Positions 9,461 to 18,063 of a stretch of 28,999 bases of DNA are shown piece after piece. Position 1 is the first letter of the stretch; each line of letters starts with the position of its first letter. The stretch spans positions 1 through 28,999 of the forward strand of contig JAGSPR010000125.1 in assembly GCA_018262455.1 (NCBI GenBank), given 5' to 3'. Source of the stretch: Deltaproteobacteria bacterium. Its GTDB lineage: Bacteria > Myxococcota > Polyangia > Haliangiales > Haliangiaceae. The translations under genes and the position numbers were made by a program. The notes beneath the pieces were generated by a model, which made no database searches, was not told where the DNA came from, and was given only the letters and a program-made list of their open reading frames with translations.

Positions 9461-11374
9461 ATGACCCGCCCCCGCTCGATCTTCCTAGGTACCGCGATCG
9501 TCCTGGCGGCCGTGTGGTGGAGCGGCGCGCTGCGCGGCGAGGACGACGGAACCGCCGACCAGGACCGAGCCGGTGCCGATCCCCAGGACCGGAGCACCGC
9601 GGCGGCCAACCGGGCGCGAACCGGGCTCACCGGCATCGATCGCGCCGGCCGATCGTGGACCGCTCCGCAGCGCCTCGATGGCGCGGTGACGATCGCCGGG
9701 ACCGTGATCGACACGCAGTCGAGCCTGCCGGTTGGCAGCGTCGAGGTCGTGTTCCGCAGCGCCCTGGGCGAAGAGACCGCGATGGCGGGCAACGACGGCA
9801 CGTATCACATCGACGTACCGGCCGGCGTGTATCGCGCGTTCGTCCGCGATGACACCGTGCTGTCGGTTGGCACCCTCGATCACGTGCGGCTACCCGGACC
9901 GCCGACCGCGGAGACGGTTGGCATGCCGGAGGAGGCCTTGATGCCGACGGTGGTCGCGTCCCGCGATACCGAGGGCGTCGATCTCTCGGTGATGCGCGGC
10001 GGCGCGGTCACCGGCCACGTCGTCGATCGCGCGGGTCGACCGATCAAGCACGCGGTGCTGCGCGCACGGACACCCACGGGGATCAAGCCGACGCTCGGCA
10101 CCGACGTCGCCGAGACCGACGACACCGGCGCGTTCGAGATGCGACTGCCCGCCGGTGACTACGAGCTCGAGGCGACGCACCCGCGCTATGCCGGCGTCGT
10201 CGAGGCTCCGCAGATCTCGGTGGCCGCGGGCGACCACGTGACGGCGGACGTCACGCTCACCGCAGGTTGCGTGATCGCCGGGCGGGTCGTCGGACCGGGC
10301 GGGACAGCGGGTGACGGCGCGATCGAGCAGCAGTGGGGCCAAGGCGAGCTCGAGTTCTCGCCCGCTGGCCGGATTGCCTCGGATGGCACGTTTCGCTGGG
10401 TCACCACCGAGGAGACCGAGGTCACCCTGCGCGCGTGGCCGTGGAAAGCCCCGCCGTCGCCCGGCCGACGGTTCGCGTGTCGCGATGGCGCGCGGTTCGA
10501 GAGCGTGGTGTTCGAGATCCCCGACCAGCGCCCCGACATCGATGGCGTGCTCGTCGACGCGTCGGGCGGCCCTGTCGCGTTCGCGTTCATCGATCTCGCG
10601 CCCCTCGATCCAGGAGGCATCAGCCAGCAGGAGCGCACCGATGCCGACGGCAAGTGGGGCGTGTTCCACATGCCGACCGGCCGGTACCGCATCACCGCGC
10701 ATGCGCCGGGCCGCGGGGTCGTCTCGACGACCGTGAGCTCTCCGCAAACCCAGGTCACGCTCGCGCTCGGCGGGACCGGTCACCTCGAGGGCACGACCAC
10801 GCTGCTCGCGAACGGCAGCTTCGAGATGCGTCTCGTGGCGTGCGTCCCCGCCGTCGCGATCCCGGACGATCGCCGGCTCGTCAGCGTCGTCGGTGGGCAC
10901 TTCAAGCTCGACGACGTGCCGGCGTGCGATCTCCGGGTGATCTCGACGTGGCATGGCCACCCGGTGGCGTCTCGCGTCACCGTCCCAGCCGACGGGACGG
11001 CTCACCTCGAGCTCGCGATCGGGCCGCCGCACGCCAAGCAGATCCACGGGATCGTCCGCGATGATGCGGGGCATCCGATCGCCGGTGCCTCGATCTTCGC
11101 CGCGTACGAAGAGCTCGAAGAGGCCCCCGAGGTCACCGCGACCACCGACGGCGCCGGGCGCTACTCGATCACCACCGTCTCCGGGGCCACCCTGTTCGCG
11201 AGCCTGGGGACCCAGCACGGCGTGGGGGCCGTCAGCATGACGAACGCCGACACCGAACAGGTCGATCTGGTGCTTCGCGAGGAGGTCGACGAGCCGGAGA
11301 ACGACGAGCCGGCCGGCGACGAGGAGGGGTTTGACGACGAGGGCGGCGACGCCGAGCCCGAGCTAGTCAACTGA
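9461..11374 (+). CDS. Membrane-anchored protein with repeated carboxypeptidase-regulatory-like domains
   Basis: The role is unknown; it probably acts in the periplasm or at the cell surface. The ATG at 9461 gives a positively charged N-terminus and one hydrophobic helix (IFLGTAIVLAAVWWSGAL) as a signal anchor or signal peptide. A short Asp/Arg-rich linker follows. The body consists of several beta-sandwich repeats of the carboxypeptidase-regulatory type, recognisable by blocks such as GTVIDTQSSLPVGSVEV, GHVVDRAGRPIKHAVL, GIVRDDAGHPIAGASI and TDGAGRYSITTV. The C-terminus is strongly acidic (Glu/Asp-rich, last 30 residues). In-frame TTG at 9404 would extend it but would bury the hydrophobic segment. 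Its stop overlaps the stop of the convergent barrel gene by 12 bases, leaving no room for a terminator. Confidence 0.75.
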   Translation: MTRPRSIFLGTAIVLAAVWWSGALRGEDDGTADQDRAGADPQDRSTAAANRARTGLTGIDRAGRSWTAPQRLDGAVTIAGTVIDTQSSLPVGSVEVVFRSALGEETAMAGNDGTYHIDVPAGVYRAFVRDDTVLSVGTLDHVRLPGPPTAETVGMPEEALMPTVVASRDTEGVDLSVMRGGAVTGHVVDRAGRPIKHAVLRARTPTGIKPTLGTDVAETDDTGAFEMRLPAGDYELEATHPRYAGVVEAPQISVAAGDHVTADVTLTAGCVIAGRVVGPGGTAGDGAIEQQWGQGELEFSPAGRIASDGTFRWVTTEETEVTLRAWPWKAPPSPGRRFACRDGARFESVVFEIPDQRPDIDGVLVDASGGPVAFAFIDLAPLDPGGISQQERTDADGKWGVFHMPTGRYRITAHAPGRGVVSTTVSSPQTQVTLALGGTGHLEGTTTLLANGSFEMRLVACVPAVAIPDDRRLVSVVGGHFKLDDVPACDLRVISTWHGHPVASRVTVPADGTAHLELAIGPPHAKQIHGIVRDDAGHPIAGASIFAAYEELEEAPEVTATTDGAGRYSITTVSGATLFASLGTQHGVGAVSMTNADTEQVDLVLREEVDEPENDEPAGDEEGFDDEGGDAEPELVN

Positions 11375-11962
11375 GAGGTTGAGCATGAAGCCGTTGGAGG
11401 ACAGCAGCCCCTCGCGGTTGAGCATCCCGATCGACATCAGCTCGAACCCGATCGCGGTGCGATGCCTGCGCACCAGATCGACGCCGGCACCGACGACGCC
11501 CGACGGGCCGAACAGCGTGACGTCGTCGGCGCTCGGGCCAACCGATCTGGCCCGGTAAACCCCGAATCCAACCGCGGCGCGCAACCACAGCCCCGGTCCC
11601 AGGAAATACTGAGCGCCGACGAGCAGGTTCGAGTCGTTGTTCGTCCGCGTCGTCGTCTCGCCGCTCGTCGTCTTGACCGCGTGGAACAGCGCGGCGGCCG
11701 CGACCTCGAGGGTGATCGCGCTCCGTGGCGTCGCGGCTTGACCTAGCCGCAACGAGCCCGCGCCACCGCGCCCCACCGAGTCGTCGATCCCGAACCCGAG
11801 GGTGAACCCGCCACCGAGCGCGAGCGCGAAGCTGAGCCCCTGGTGGCGCTCCGTCGGCTCGAGGTTCGCCTCGCCCGCCGCGGCGACGGCCGGATCGGGC
11901 TCGGCGTGCGTGATCCCGCCGTGCGCGATCACCAGCAGCAGCGTGAGCGGCGCCGCTCTCAC
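11363..11962 (-). CDS. Predicted outer-membrane beta-barrel protein
   Basis: This is about 199 residues of unknown function. A signal peptide (PLTLLLVIAHGGITHA) is followed by alternating hydrophobic, glycine- and aromatic-rich strands (LSFALALGGGFTLGFGI, LLVGAQYFLGPGLWLRAAVGFGVY, GFMLNLSVD), the usual look of a small barrel. It ends in an acidic residue rather than the classical terminal Phe. It starts with GTG at 11962, whose last bases overlap the TGA of the upstream ferredoxin-like gene (GTGA), so translation of the two is probably coupled. Confidence 0.6.
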   Translation of the reverse strand: MRAAPLTLLLVIAHGGITHAEPDPAVAAAGEANLEPTERHQGLSFALALGGGFTLGFGIDDSVGRGGAGSLRLGQAATPRSAITLEVAAAALFHAVKTTSGETTTRTNNDSNLLVGAQYFLGPGLWLRAAVGFGVYRARSVGPSADDVTLFGPSGVVGAGVDLVRRHRTAIGFELMSIGMLNREGLLSSNGFMLNLSVD

Positions 11963-12327
11963 GACGAGATCACTTCGAGCGCACCGAACTTGAGTCGATC
12001 GCCGAGGTGTGGCTGCTCGGGCATCAGCAACCGGGTCACCACCTCGCCTCCGATCAGGTGTTTGTCGACGATCTCGACGATGTCATCCACCGTGACGTGG
12101 CCGTACCAGACCTGCTCCGGGTACACGACCAGCGTCACGCCGTTTTCACACTGGTCGAGACACCCGGCGTTGTTCGCCCGGATGGTCTTGGAGAGTCCGC
12201 GCGCGGTCAGCTCGGACTTCAAGCGATCGCGAACCTCCACCCCGCCCCGTGCCTTGCACGATCCCCGCGGGTGGTCGGCCGATCGCTCGTTGATGCACAC
12301 GAACACGTGGCGCTGGAAGCTCGGCAT
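11959..12327 (-). CDS. Thioredoxin-like [2Fe-2S] ferredoxin
   Basis: This is a small (122-residue) cytoplasmic electron-transfer protein of the thioredoxin-like ferredoxin family (Aquifex Fd4 / NuoE-C-terminal type). Four cysteines sit where this family has its cluster ligands: C11 (HVFVCINER), C24 (GSCKARGG), C56 and C60 (NNAGCLDQCENG). The later block YPEQVWYGHVTVDDIVEIVDKHL is also typical. I chose the ATG at 12327 because HVFVC follows directly, as in homologues; an upstream start at 12375 adds 16 unsupported residues. TGTTAGCCT lies 8 bases upstream of this ATG. The stop overlaps the barrel-protein start. The redox partner is not evident from the neighbours. Confidence 0.88.
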   Translation of the reverse strand: MPSFQRHVFVCINERSADHPRGSCKARGGVEVRDRLKSELTARGLSKTIRANNAGCLDQCENGVTLVVYPEQVWYGHVTVDDIVEIVDKHLIGGEVVTRLLMPEQPHLGDRLKFGALEVISS

Positions 12328-12335
12328 CGGAGCGA

Positions 12336-12344
12336 AGGCTAACA
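12336..12344 (-). promoter_or_regulatory. Extended -10-like box before the ferredoxin gene (TGTTAGCCT)
   Basis: This matches TGnTAnnnT and lies 8 bases upstream of the ATG at 12327. No Shine-Dalgarno sequence is present. Confidence 0.38.
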
Positions 12345-12363
12345 CCTTCACGTCGCACGTCAC

Positions 12364-12384
12364 GGGTCCCCGCAAGGGGAACCC
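12364..12384. other. GC hairpin with GCAA tetraloop in the divergent intergenic region
   Basis: GGGTCCCC-GCAA-GGGGAACCC pairs as an 8-bp stem with one bulged A and a GNRA-type loop when read on the + strand. It lies in the 122-base divergent gap between the ferredoxin and TPR genes. It has no following T-run, so it is not a standard intrinsic terminator. Its function is unknown. Confidence 0.4.
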
Positions 12385-12449
12385 TCACCTACGTCTGCGT
12401 GCGCAACTTGAAGCCGCCGGCCGTCTGGCGCATCCTTTGCGCTTCCGCA

Positions 12450-13751
12450 ATGGATTCGAGGGAGGTCGGGGGCGTCTCCCCCAGGATCGGCGCCAGGATC
12501 GGCACCATCATCGGCGCCGTGCTGGTGTGCGCGACGCGGCTTTCGCTCGCGCAGACTCCGCCGGACTCGCCGCCGCCGTCACTGGCCCAGATCAAGGACG
12601 ACCAGCAGCTCGACGAGATGCTGTCGGCGATCACGCAGGATCCGGCGATTCCCGTCGCCGATCCGGCGATGCGTCCACTGGCGCAGGCGCTGATGATCGA
12701 GGGCGTCAGGCAGCTGCAGGCCAAGGCGTATGAACAGGCGCTCGCCAACTTCCTCGAGGCGTACGCCAGGCTCCCGAGCCCGAAGATCCTGCTCGACGTC
12801 GCCTCGATCCTGCGTGACATGGGCCGGATCGCCGACGCTGCCAACACGTACCAGCGCTACCTCACCGATCCGAAGTCGGGCGCCGATCGAGTCGCCGAGG
12901 TCAAGCAGCTGCTGCTCCGGCTCGACGAGCAGGTCACGATCCTCACCGTCCGCGTGGTCCCGCGCGGCTCGGAGATCTCGATCGATGCAGGTCCGTTCAT
13001 CGCGGTCGGCTCCACCTTGGTGACCCGCGTCTCTCCGGGCCTCCACCTGGTGCGGATCCGCAAGCAGGACCTGTCGAGCGAGCTCACGGTCAACGGCTTC
13101 GAAGGCGAGACCAAGGAGGTCTCGGCGGCACTCAGGATGGCCCCCCCGGCCCCGACCCCGACTCCGCAGCCCGCCGATCACCAGGACGGCTGGCTCATCA
13201 CCGGTCAGTACGGCTCGACCACCGGCAACCCGTACGAGCGCACGGTGCTGACCGGGTATGCCGGGGCGCCGATCAGCGCGATCGTGCCGGCGTTCGATGT
13301 CACCGAGGCCGGCGAGGTGGTCGTCCATCACCCGGGCCCCTCGATCAGCGCGGGCCTGCTCGGCGTGGTTCGGATCGACGCCGAGGGACGCGGGTTCGCG
13401 GGCGGGCTCGGCCTCGCGATCTCGCACGGCCGGTTCGAGGGCGATGTCCTGATGCTCCGCTCGAGCGTGACCGGGGGATACCTCGGGCTGCGCTATCGCT
13501 TCCTCGGCGGCTTGCTCCGGCCGTATGCCGCGATCGGCCTCCCCGGGTTCGTGTTCGACAACAAGGTCATGGACAAGTCCGAGACCAGGCTCGCGATCGG
13601 GCTGCGCGGAGCCGGCGGCCTCGAGTTGATGGTCAACGGCCATCTCAGCATCCAGGCTGACTTCGGGTTCGAGCACTTCTGGTTCGTCAAGGACACCCGC
13701 TTCGTCTCCAACGTCTGGGTTCCGACCGTCGGTGTCATCGGACGGCTGTGA
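12450..13751 (+). CDS. Exported TPR protein with PEGA-like segment and C-terminal barrel-like region
   Basis: The function is unknown. The ATG at 12450 gives a signal peptide (GTIIGAVLVCATRLSLAQ). A TPR-like helical region covers residues about 75-145 (MIEGVRQLQAKAYEQALANF, LDVASILRDMGRIADAANTYQRYL). Next is a PEGA-like beta segment at about 165-225 (RVVPRGSEISIDAGPF, GLHLVRIRK) and a Pro/Thr linker. The C-terminal 200 residues have alternating glycine-rich strands that may form a barrel or beta-sandwich (GYLGLRYRFLGGLLRPYAAIGLPGF). This TPR plus PEGA plus barrel layout recurs in myxobacterial exported proteins. An upstream GTG at 12399 would add 17 residues without helping the signal peptide. 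The next gene begins at the stop (TGATG), so the two are coupled. Confidence 0.7.
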   Translation: MDSREVGGVSPRIGARIGTIIGAVLVCATRLSLAQTPPDSPPPSLAQIKDDQQLDEMLSAITQDPAIPVADPAMRPLAQALMIEGVRQLQAKAYEQALANFLEAYARLPSPKILLDVASILRDMGRIADAANTYQRYLTDPKSGADRVAEVKQLLLRLDEQVTILTVRVVPRGSEISIDAGPFIAVGSTLVTRVSPGLHLVRIRKQDLSSELTVNGFEGETKEVSAALRMAPPAPTPTPQPADHQDGWLITGQYGSTTGNPYERTVLTGYAGAPISAIVPAFDVTEAGEVVVHHPGPSISAGLLGVVRIDAEGRGFAGGLGLAISHGRFEGDVLMLRSSVTGGYLGLRYRFLGGLLRPYAAIGLPGFVFDNKVMDKSETRLAIGLRGAGGLELMVNGHLSIQADFGFEHFWFVKDTRFVSNVWVPTVGVIGRL

Positions 13752-16166
13752 TGAACCGCGCGATGCGAAGACTCGTCAGCGTCGGGGTCGTGCTGTCCGC
13801 CGTCGCGATCGCGGTCGCGGCGACCCAGACGGCCTCGCTCGACCTCCTGCCCTCGAACATCCGGGTCATCAAGCACCCCGGCGGCATGGCCGGCCGCGGG
13901 GCGATCACGCTGAGCAACCCAGGGGCATCGCCGTTCGACGTCGGCAGCATCACCTACAGCTGTGGCGCCGCGCCCGCGATGCAGCTGCTCGGTGGCAGCG
14001 GCGCCACGGCGTTCCAGCTCGCCGCCAACGGTGGCACCCGCGCGGTGGAGATCGAGTGCCCGAGCGGGCTGCCGCTCGGCATGCAGCGCTGCACGTTCAC
14101 CGTCCACGATGGCGCGGGCGATCCGGTGACCAGCTTCCTGGGGGTCTGTCAGACCGAGGGCATGCCGCTGTTGACCCGCAGCGCCGCCAGCGTGAGCTTC
14201 GGCACCGTCCCGCTCGGCACGAGCTCGCCCGCCACCGCGGTCTCCATCGGCAACACCAGCGCGATGTCGATCGACGTCACGCAGCTCCAGCTCCAGGTCG
14301 ATGATGACAGCTTCGTCGTCGGCAACCCGTGCAGCTCGAACGTGACCGGTTGCGATGCCTCGGGCATCGGGCCGCAGGCGGGCAGCGCGGCGACGGTCGA
14401 GGTGCTGTGCCACCCCACCCGATCGGGCCCGCTGTCCGGCAAGCTGTTCGTGATCGGGGCCGGCAACGGCTTGTTCCTGCCGCTCGCGATCGACCTCAGC
14501 TGCAACGGGGGCACGGTCGCCGGGCCCGTCCTCACCGTGACGCCGAACGCGGTCGTGCTCGCGGCGCCCGTCGAGGTCGAGGGTGGGAGCGCCTCCGCAC
14601 TCGTCCAGCTGCAGAATCGCGGCGGCGGCTCGCTCACGATCACGAGCCTCGCGGTGATCGATCGCGGCGTGACCTCTGGCTCGAACGACTGGACGTTCTC
14701 GGTGTCGGGCGCGTGCACGGCCGTGCCCTGCGCGCTCTCCGGTAGCAAGGCCCTCGACGTGACGGTGGCGTTCGATCCGAGCGCCTTCAACGGCCGCCCT
14801 GCGACGTTGCTCGTCAATTACGACGATGGTGGCGTCAAGCAGGCGACCGTCGACCTCGACGGCGTCGGCCAGGGCGCGACGCTCGAGCTCGTCGGGACCG
14901 GTGCGCCCCTCGACTTCGGAACGCTGCCGCTCACCACGCCGGTCACGAAGTCGTTCGCGCTCAAGAACCTCGGAAATCGCGCCACGACCGCGCACCTCGC
15001 GACCGGGCCGCAGGCGCCGTTCGCGTTCCCGAGCAGCGCCCTGGTGACGCCCGGGACCACCACGGTGGTCGTGGTGACGTGTCAGTCGCCGACGGCCGTC
15101 ACGGTCTCCGGTCGCGCGCTGACGGTCGGCTCGACCGATGCCTCCACCGCGCCGTTCCGCCGGGCCCGCGATCCCGCTCGAGAGCGCGTCGCTGACCCTG
15201 GGCAATCCCCGGCTCACGCTCGGCAGCTTGCCCGCCGCGACCCCCGCGAACCTCGACCTCGAGCTCGATGCGAGCAGCGATGGCTCGCTCGACGACTCGA
15301 TCACGGTGACCTCCTCCCAGGGTGGGATCTCGCCGATCACGATCCCGGTGACCGGCACGGTCGTCTCCGCCGGCGTGTCGGTGCCTGCCCTGATCTCGCT
15401 CGGCACGTTCTGCGTCGGTCAGCCGACCACGACCAGCCTCCTGACCTTGCGATCGATCGGGACCGCGACGATCGACCTGCCGGTGCCGCCGGCGATGATG
15501 ACCGATCCGTCGGCATTCGAGGTCCGGCCGAGCACGCCTTCGGTCTACCCGACGATGGTCTCGCCGATGACGCAGGCCACCGCCCTGGTGACCCCGAAAC
15601 GCGGCTCCGCGGCCGGGGTCCAGAGCGACCTGCTGGGGTGGACGACCACCCAGGCGGGCGTCCAGCAGACCCTGGTGACGGCCAGCTTCGCCGATGACGG
15701 CGGGGCGATCGCCCCTGACTCGCTCAGCTTCGGCGAGGTCGCGATCCGGCTGCCGCCGGACAACGCGAAGCCCGTCACGCTGCAGAACTGCGATGTCACG
15801 CCGCTCGAGCTCGAGCTGCCGATGGTCCCGACGCCGTTCGAGCTCGATGACCGGTTCCCGAGCGTGCTCATGCCGGGCGAGAAGGCGACCTTCAGCATCG
15901 CGTTCCATCCGACGGCCGTCGGGCACTACAGCGAGCTGCTGGTCGTGCGATCGAAGGCAGGCGCGTCGTATCCCGTGACGCTTCTCGGCGATGGGGTTGC
16001 CGGCGGTGGCGGCGGTGACGACACCGGAGATGACGTGGGGCAGACCAGCTTCTATGCGTGCAGCGGCTGCAGCTCGAACGAGCCCTCCGGTGTGCTGGCG
16101 ATCGCACTCGCCGCGCTGTGCGGGGGGCTTCCACGTCGCCGCCGTCGCTCGATTCGGCTACGCTGA
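13751..16166 (+). pseudogene. Exported ASH/choice-of-anchor-D repeat protein, frameshifted near 15160
   Basis: This is read as one gene in two frames. From the ATG at 13751 the first frame gives a signal peptide (SVGVVLSAVAIAVAATQ) and several immunoglobulin-like ASH/choice-of-anchor-D repeats (VSFGTVPLGTSSPATAVSI, LDFGTLPLTTPVTKSFAL). At about 15150-15175 homology-like sequence ends (ALTVGSTDASTAPF) and turns into Arg-rich nonsense. It resumes in the +1 frame (AIPLESASLTLGNPRLTLG) and runs to 16166. One surplus base near the GGGCCC at about 15162 would restore a single protein of about 804 residues. This may be a real mutation or a sequencing error. The second part ends in QTSFYACSGCSS, a hydrophobic stretch and an Arg cluster, a MYXO-CTERM-like sorting tag. 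The start overlaps the stop of the TPR gene by one base. Confidence 0.7.
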
Positions 16167-16188
16167 ACGCCTTGATGAAGCGGTGCGC

Positions 16189-18063
16189 ATGCGCGTAGGC
16201 GTACTCGCGGGTCAGATCCTGGCGATCGCGGGGATCGCGTGCAGCTCTCCCACGCATGGCGCGGCCGGAAGCGAGCTGGCCAATCCCATGGAAGGGCCGG
16301 CGATCCAGGTTCCCGGCTCGCTCGGGCCGCTGGTCACGGCGGTCGGCACCACGCTCGACGCGCCGCTCACGATCACGAACAGCGAGAGCGTTCCGATCGA
16401 GGTCTCGCTCTCCCTCGACCCGCAGAGCGACTGGCTCGCGGGCTCGTGCGTCGCACCCGCCACGTGCCCGATCGCTGGCAACACCAGCATCGTGGTGATG
16501 GTCAGCTTCACGCCGACCGCGCACGGTGCGCGTGACTCGACGCTCGCGGTCCACTCGATCCCCGATTCGGGTACGAAGTACGTCAACTTGATCGGCACGG
16601 GCCAGGGCGGCGTGCTGCAGGTCAACGATCCGGGGCCGCCCGCGTTCGCGCACGACTTCGGCACGATCGCGAGGAACCAGCTCTCCACGTTCACCGTGAA
16701 GATGTCGAACCCCGGCAACAACCGCATCACGATCACGCCGTCGAACCCGGGCGCCCCGTTCAGCGTCCCCACCACGGGCGTCGGGCTCAACCCGGACGGC
16801 GGGACCGGGATGTTCACGATCGGCTGCACGTCGGCGACCCCGGGCGGGCCGTTCGACCTCTCGGTCAACCTCGGCCAGACGCCGGAGACCTACGCGCGGA
16901 ACACGTCGAAGATCGATGTTCACTGCACGATCGCGAACACGACGGTCCAGGTCACCCCGACACTCGACTTCGGCGAGCTCCGCAAGGGCGATCCCGCGGG
17001 CTCGCTCCTGGTGACGATCAAGAACCCGGCCGGCGGCGCCGCCGTCACGATCGACCGCGTCAGGCTGCGCAACGCCCCCGCCGCGCTCATGCTCGGCGCG
17101 CCGACCCCCGCGGTGCCGACCCCGCTGGCACCCGGCGCCGCGGTCACCGCGCTGCTCGAGCTCGAGACCAACGATGACGTCATCCTCACCGACGTCGTCC
17201 TCGAGGTCGGGGTCACCGAGAGCGAGACCGTGCTGCTCGAGCTCCCGGTCGCCGGCAAGGTCGGCACCCCCTCGGCCCGCGTGATCCCGGACAGCCTCGA
17301 TCTCGGCACCGTCTGCCTCGGCACCCAGGTCACTGGCACGATCACGCTGACGAACAACGGGACCGCGACCCTCCACGCCCTGCGCCCGGTCATGTCATCG
17401 ACGAGCTTTGTCCCGCTGCTGCAGAGTCCAGCCGACTACCCGGCGCTCGGTGCCGAGCTCCTGCCGAACAGCGCTGCGGTCGTCGGCGTGATGCCGGCGA
17501 CCGAGGCCATCGGACTCCTCCAGGCGACGCTCGAGTGGACCGTCGACGCCCCGGCGTCACCGTTCGAGATCCCGATCACCCTCGAGTATGTTGCCTCCGG
17601 CACCGCGGTGTCGCCCAGGCGGCTCGTGTTCGGAGCGATCGACGTCGACGCGTCGAGCCCGAGCCAGACCGTGACTCTCGAGAACTGCGGCACCGCGCCC
17701 GTGCTGGTCACCGTCAACGGCATCACTGCCGACGAGGGCAACCCGGACGCGTGGGTCGTCGACCCTCGCAGCGATCAGCGCCCGCTCCTGCCCGCCGAGA
17801 CGATGACGATCAAGGCCACGTTCGCGCCGAACCAACCCGGCCACCACCAGGCCCGCATCGTGTTCGATGTCGGTGGCGAGCCGCGGTTCGTCGAGCTCGA
17901 CGGTGACGCCGTCGGCGCCGCGCTCGAACAGACCAGCTTCTACGCGTGCGACTGCAGCGGCTCCGGATCCCCCGCGCAGGGCTGGCCGATCCCGCTCGCC
18001 CTCCTGCTCATGCTCCGCCGGAAGGGGTCACCTATCGGCCGGAGCCCGAGCGGATCTTCTTGA
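16189..18063 (+). CDS. Exported ASH/choice-of-anchor-D repeat protein with MYXO-CTERM-like tag
   Basis: This is a second member of the same type, about 624 residues, of unknown function. From the ATG at 16189 it has a hydrophobic N-terminus ending in GIACSS, a possible but non-ideal lipobox. At least four ASH-like beta-sandwich repeats follow, recognisable by FDFGTI- or LDFGEL-type openings (AFAHDFGTIARNQLSTF, TLDFGELRKGDPAGSL, SLDLGTVCLGTQVTGTI, RLVFGAIDVDASSPSQTV). The C-terminus reads QTSFYACDCSGSG, then a hydrophobic segment (WPIPLALLLMLRR) and basic residues. A GTG at 16183 is an alternative start. It lies 22 bases after the frameshifted paralogue, and the two probably arose by duplication. 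Its 3' end overlaps the convergent kynureninase-like gene by 32 bases. Confidence 0.75.
   Translation: MRVGVLAGQILAIAGIACSSPTHGAAGSELANPMEGPAIQVPGSLGPLVTAVGTTLDAPLTITNSESVPIEVSLSLDPQSDWLAGSCVAPATCPIAGNTSIVVMVSFTPTAHGARDSTLAVHSIPDSGTKYVNLIGTGQGGVLQVNDPGPPAFAHDFGTIARNQLSTFTVKMSNPGNNRITITPSNPGAPFSVPTTGVGLNPDGGTGMFTIGCTSATPGGPFDLSVNLGQTPETYARNTSKIDVHCTIANTTVQVTPTLDFGELRKGDPAGSLLVTIKNPAGGAAVTIDRVRLRNAPAALMLGAPTPAVPTPLAPGAAVTALLELETNDDVILTDVVLEVGVTESETVLLELPVAGKVGTPSARVIPDSLDLGTVCLGTQVTGTITLTNNGTATLHALRPVMSSTSFVPLLQSPADYPALGAELLPNSAAVVGVMPATEAIGLLQATLEWTVDAPASPFEIPITLEYVASGTAVSPRRLVFGAIDVDASSPSQTVTLENCGTAPVLVTVNGITADEGNPDAWVVDPRSDQRPLLPAETMTIKATFAPNQPGHHQARIVFDVGGEPRFVELDGDAVGAALEQTSFYACDCSGSGSPAQGWPIPLALLLMLRRKGSPIGRSPSGSS

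Noticed and set aside
13493..15406. Minus-strand open frame of 637 codons
   Set aside because: It is antisense to the frameshifted ASH gene, with only Arg/Glu/Asp-rich low-information sequence.
16175..16198. Seven-codon open frame (MKRCACA) overlapping the start of the second ASH gene
   Set aside because: A possible leader peptide, but with no ribosome binding site and expected often by chance.
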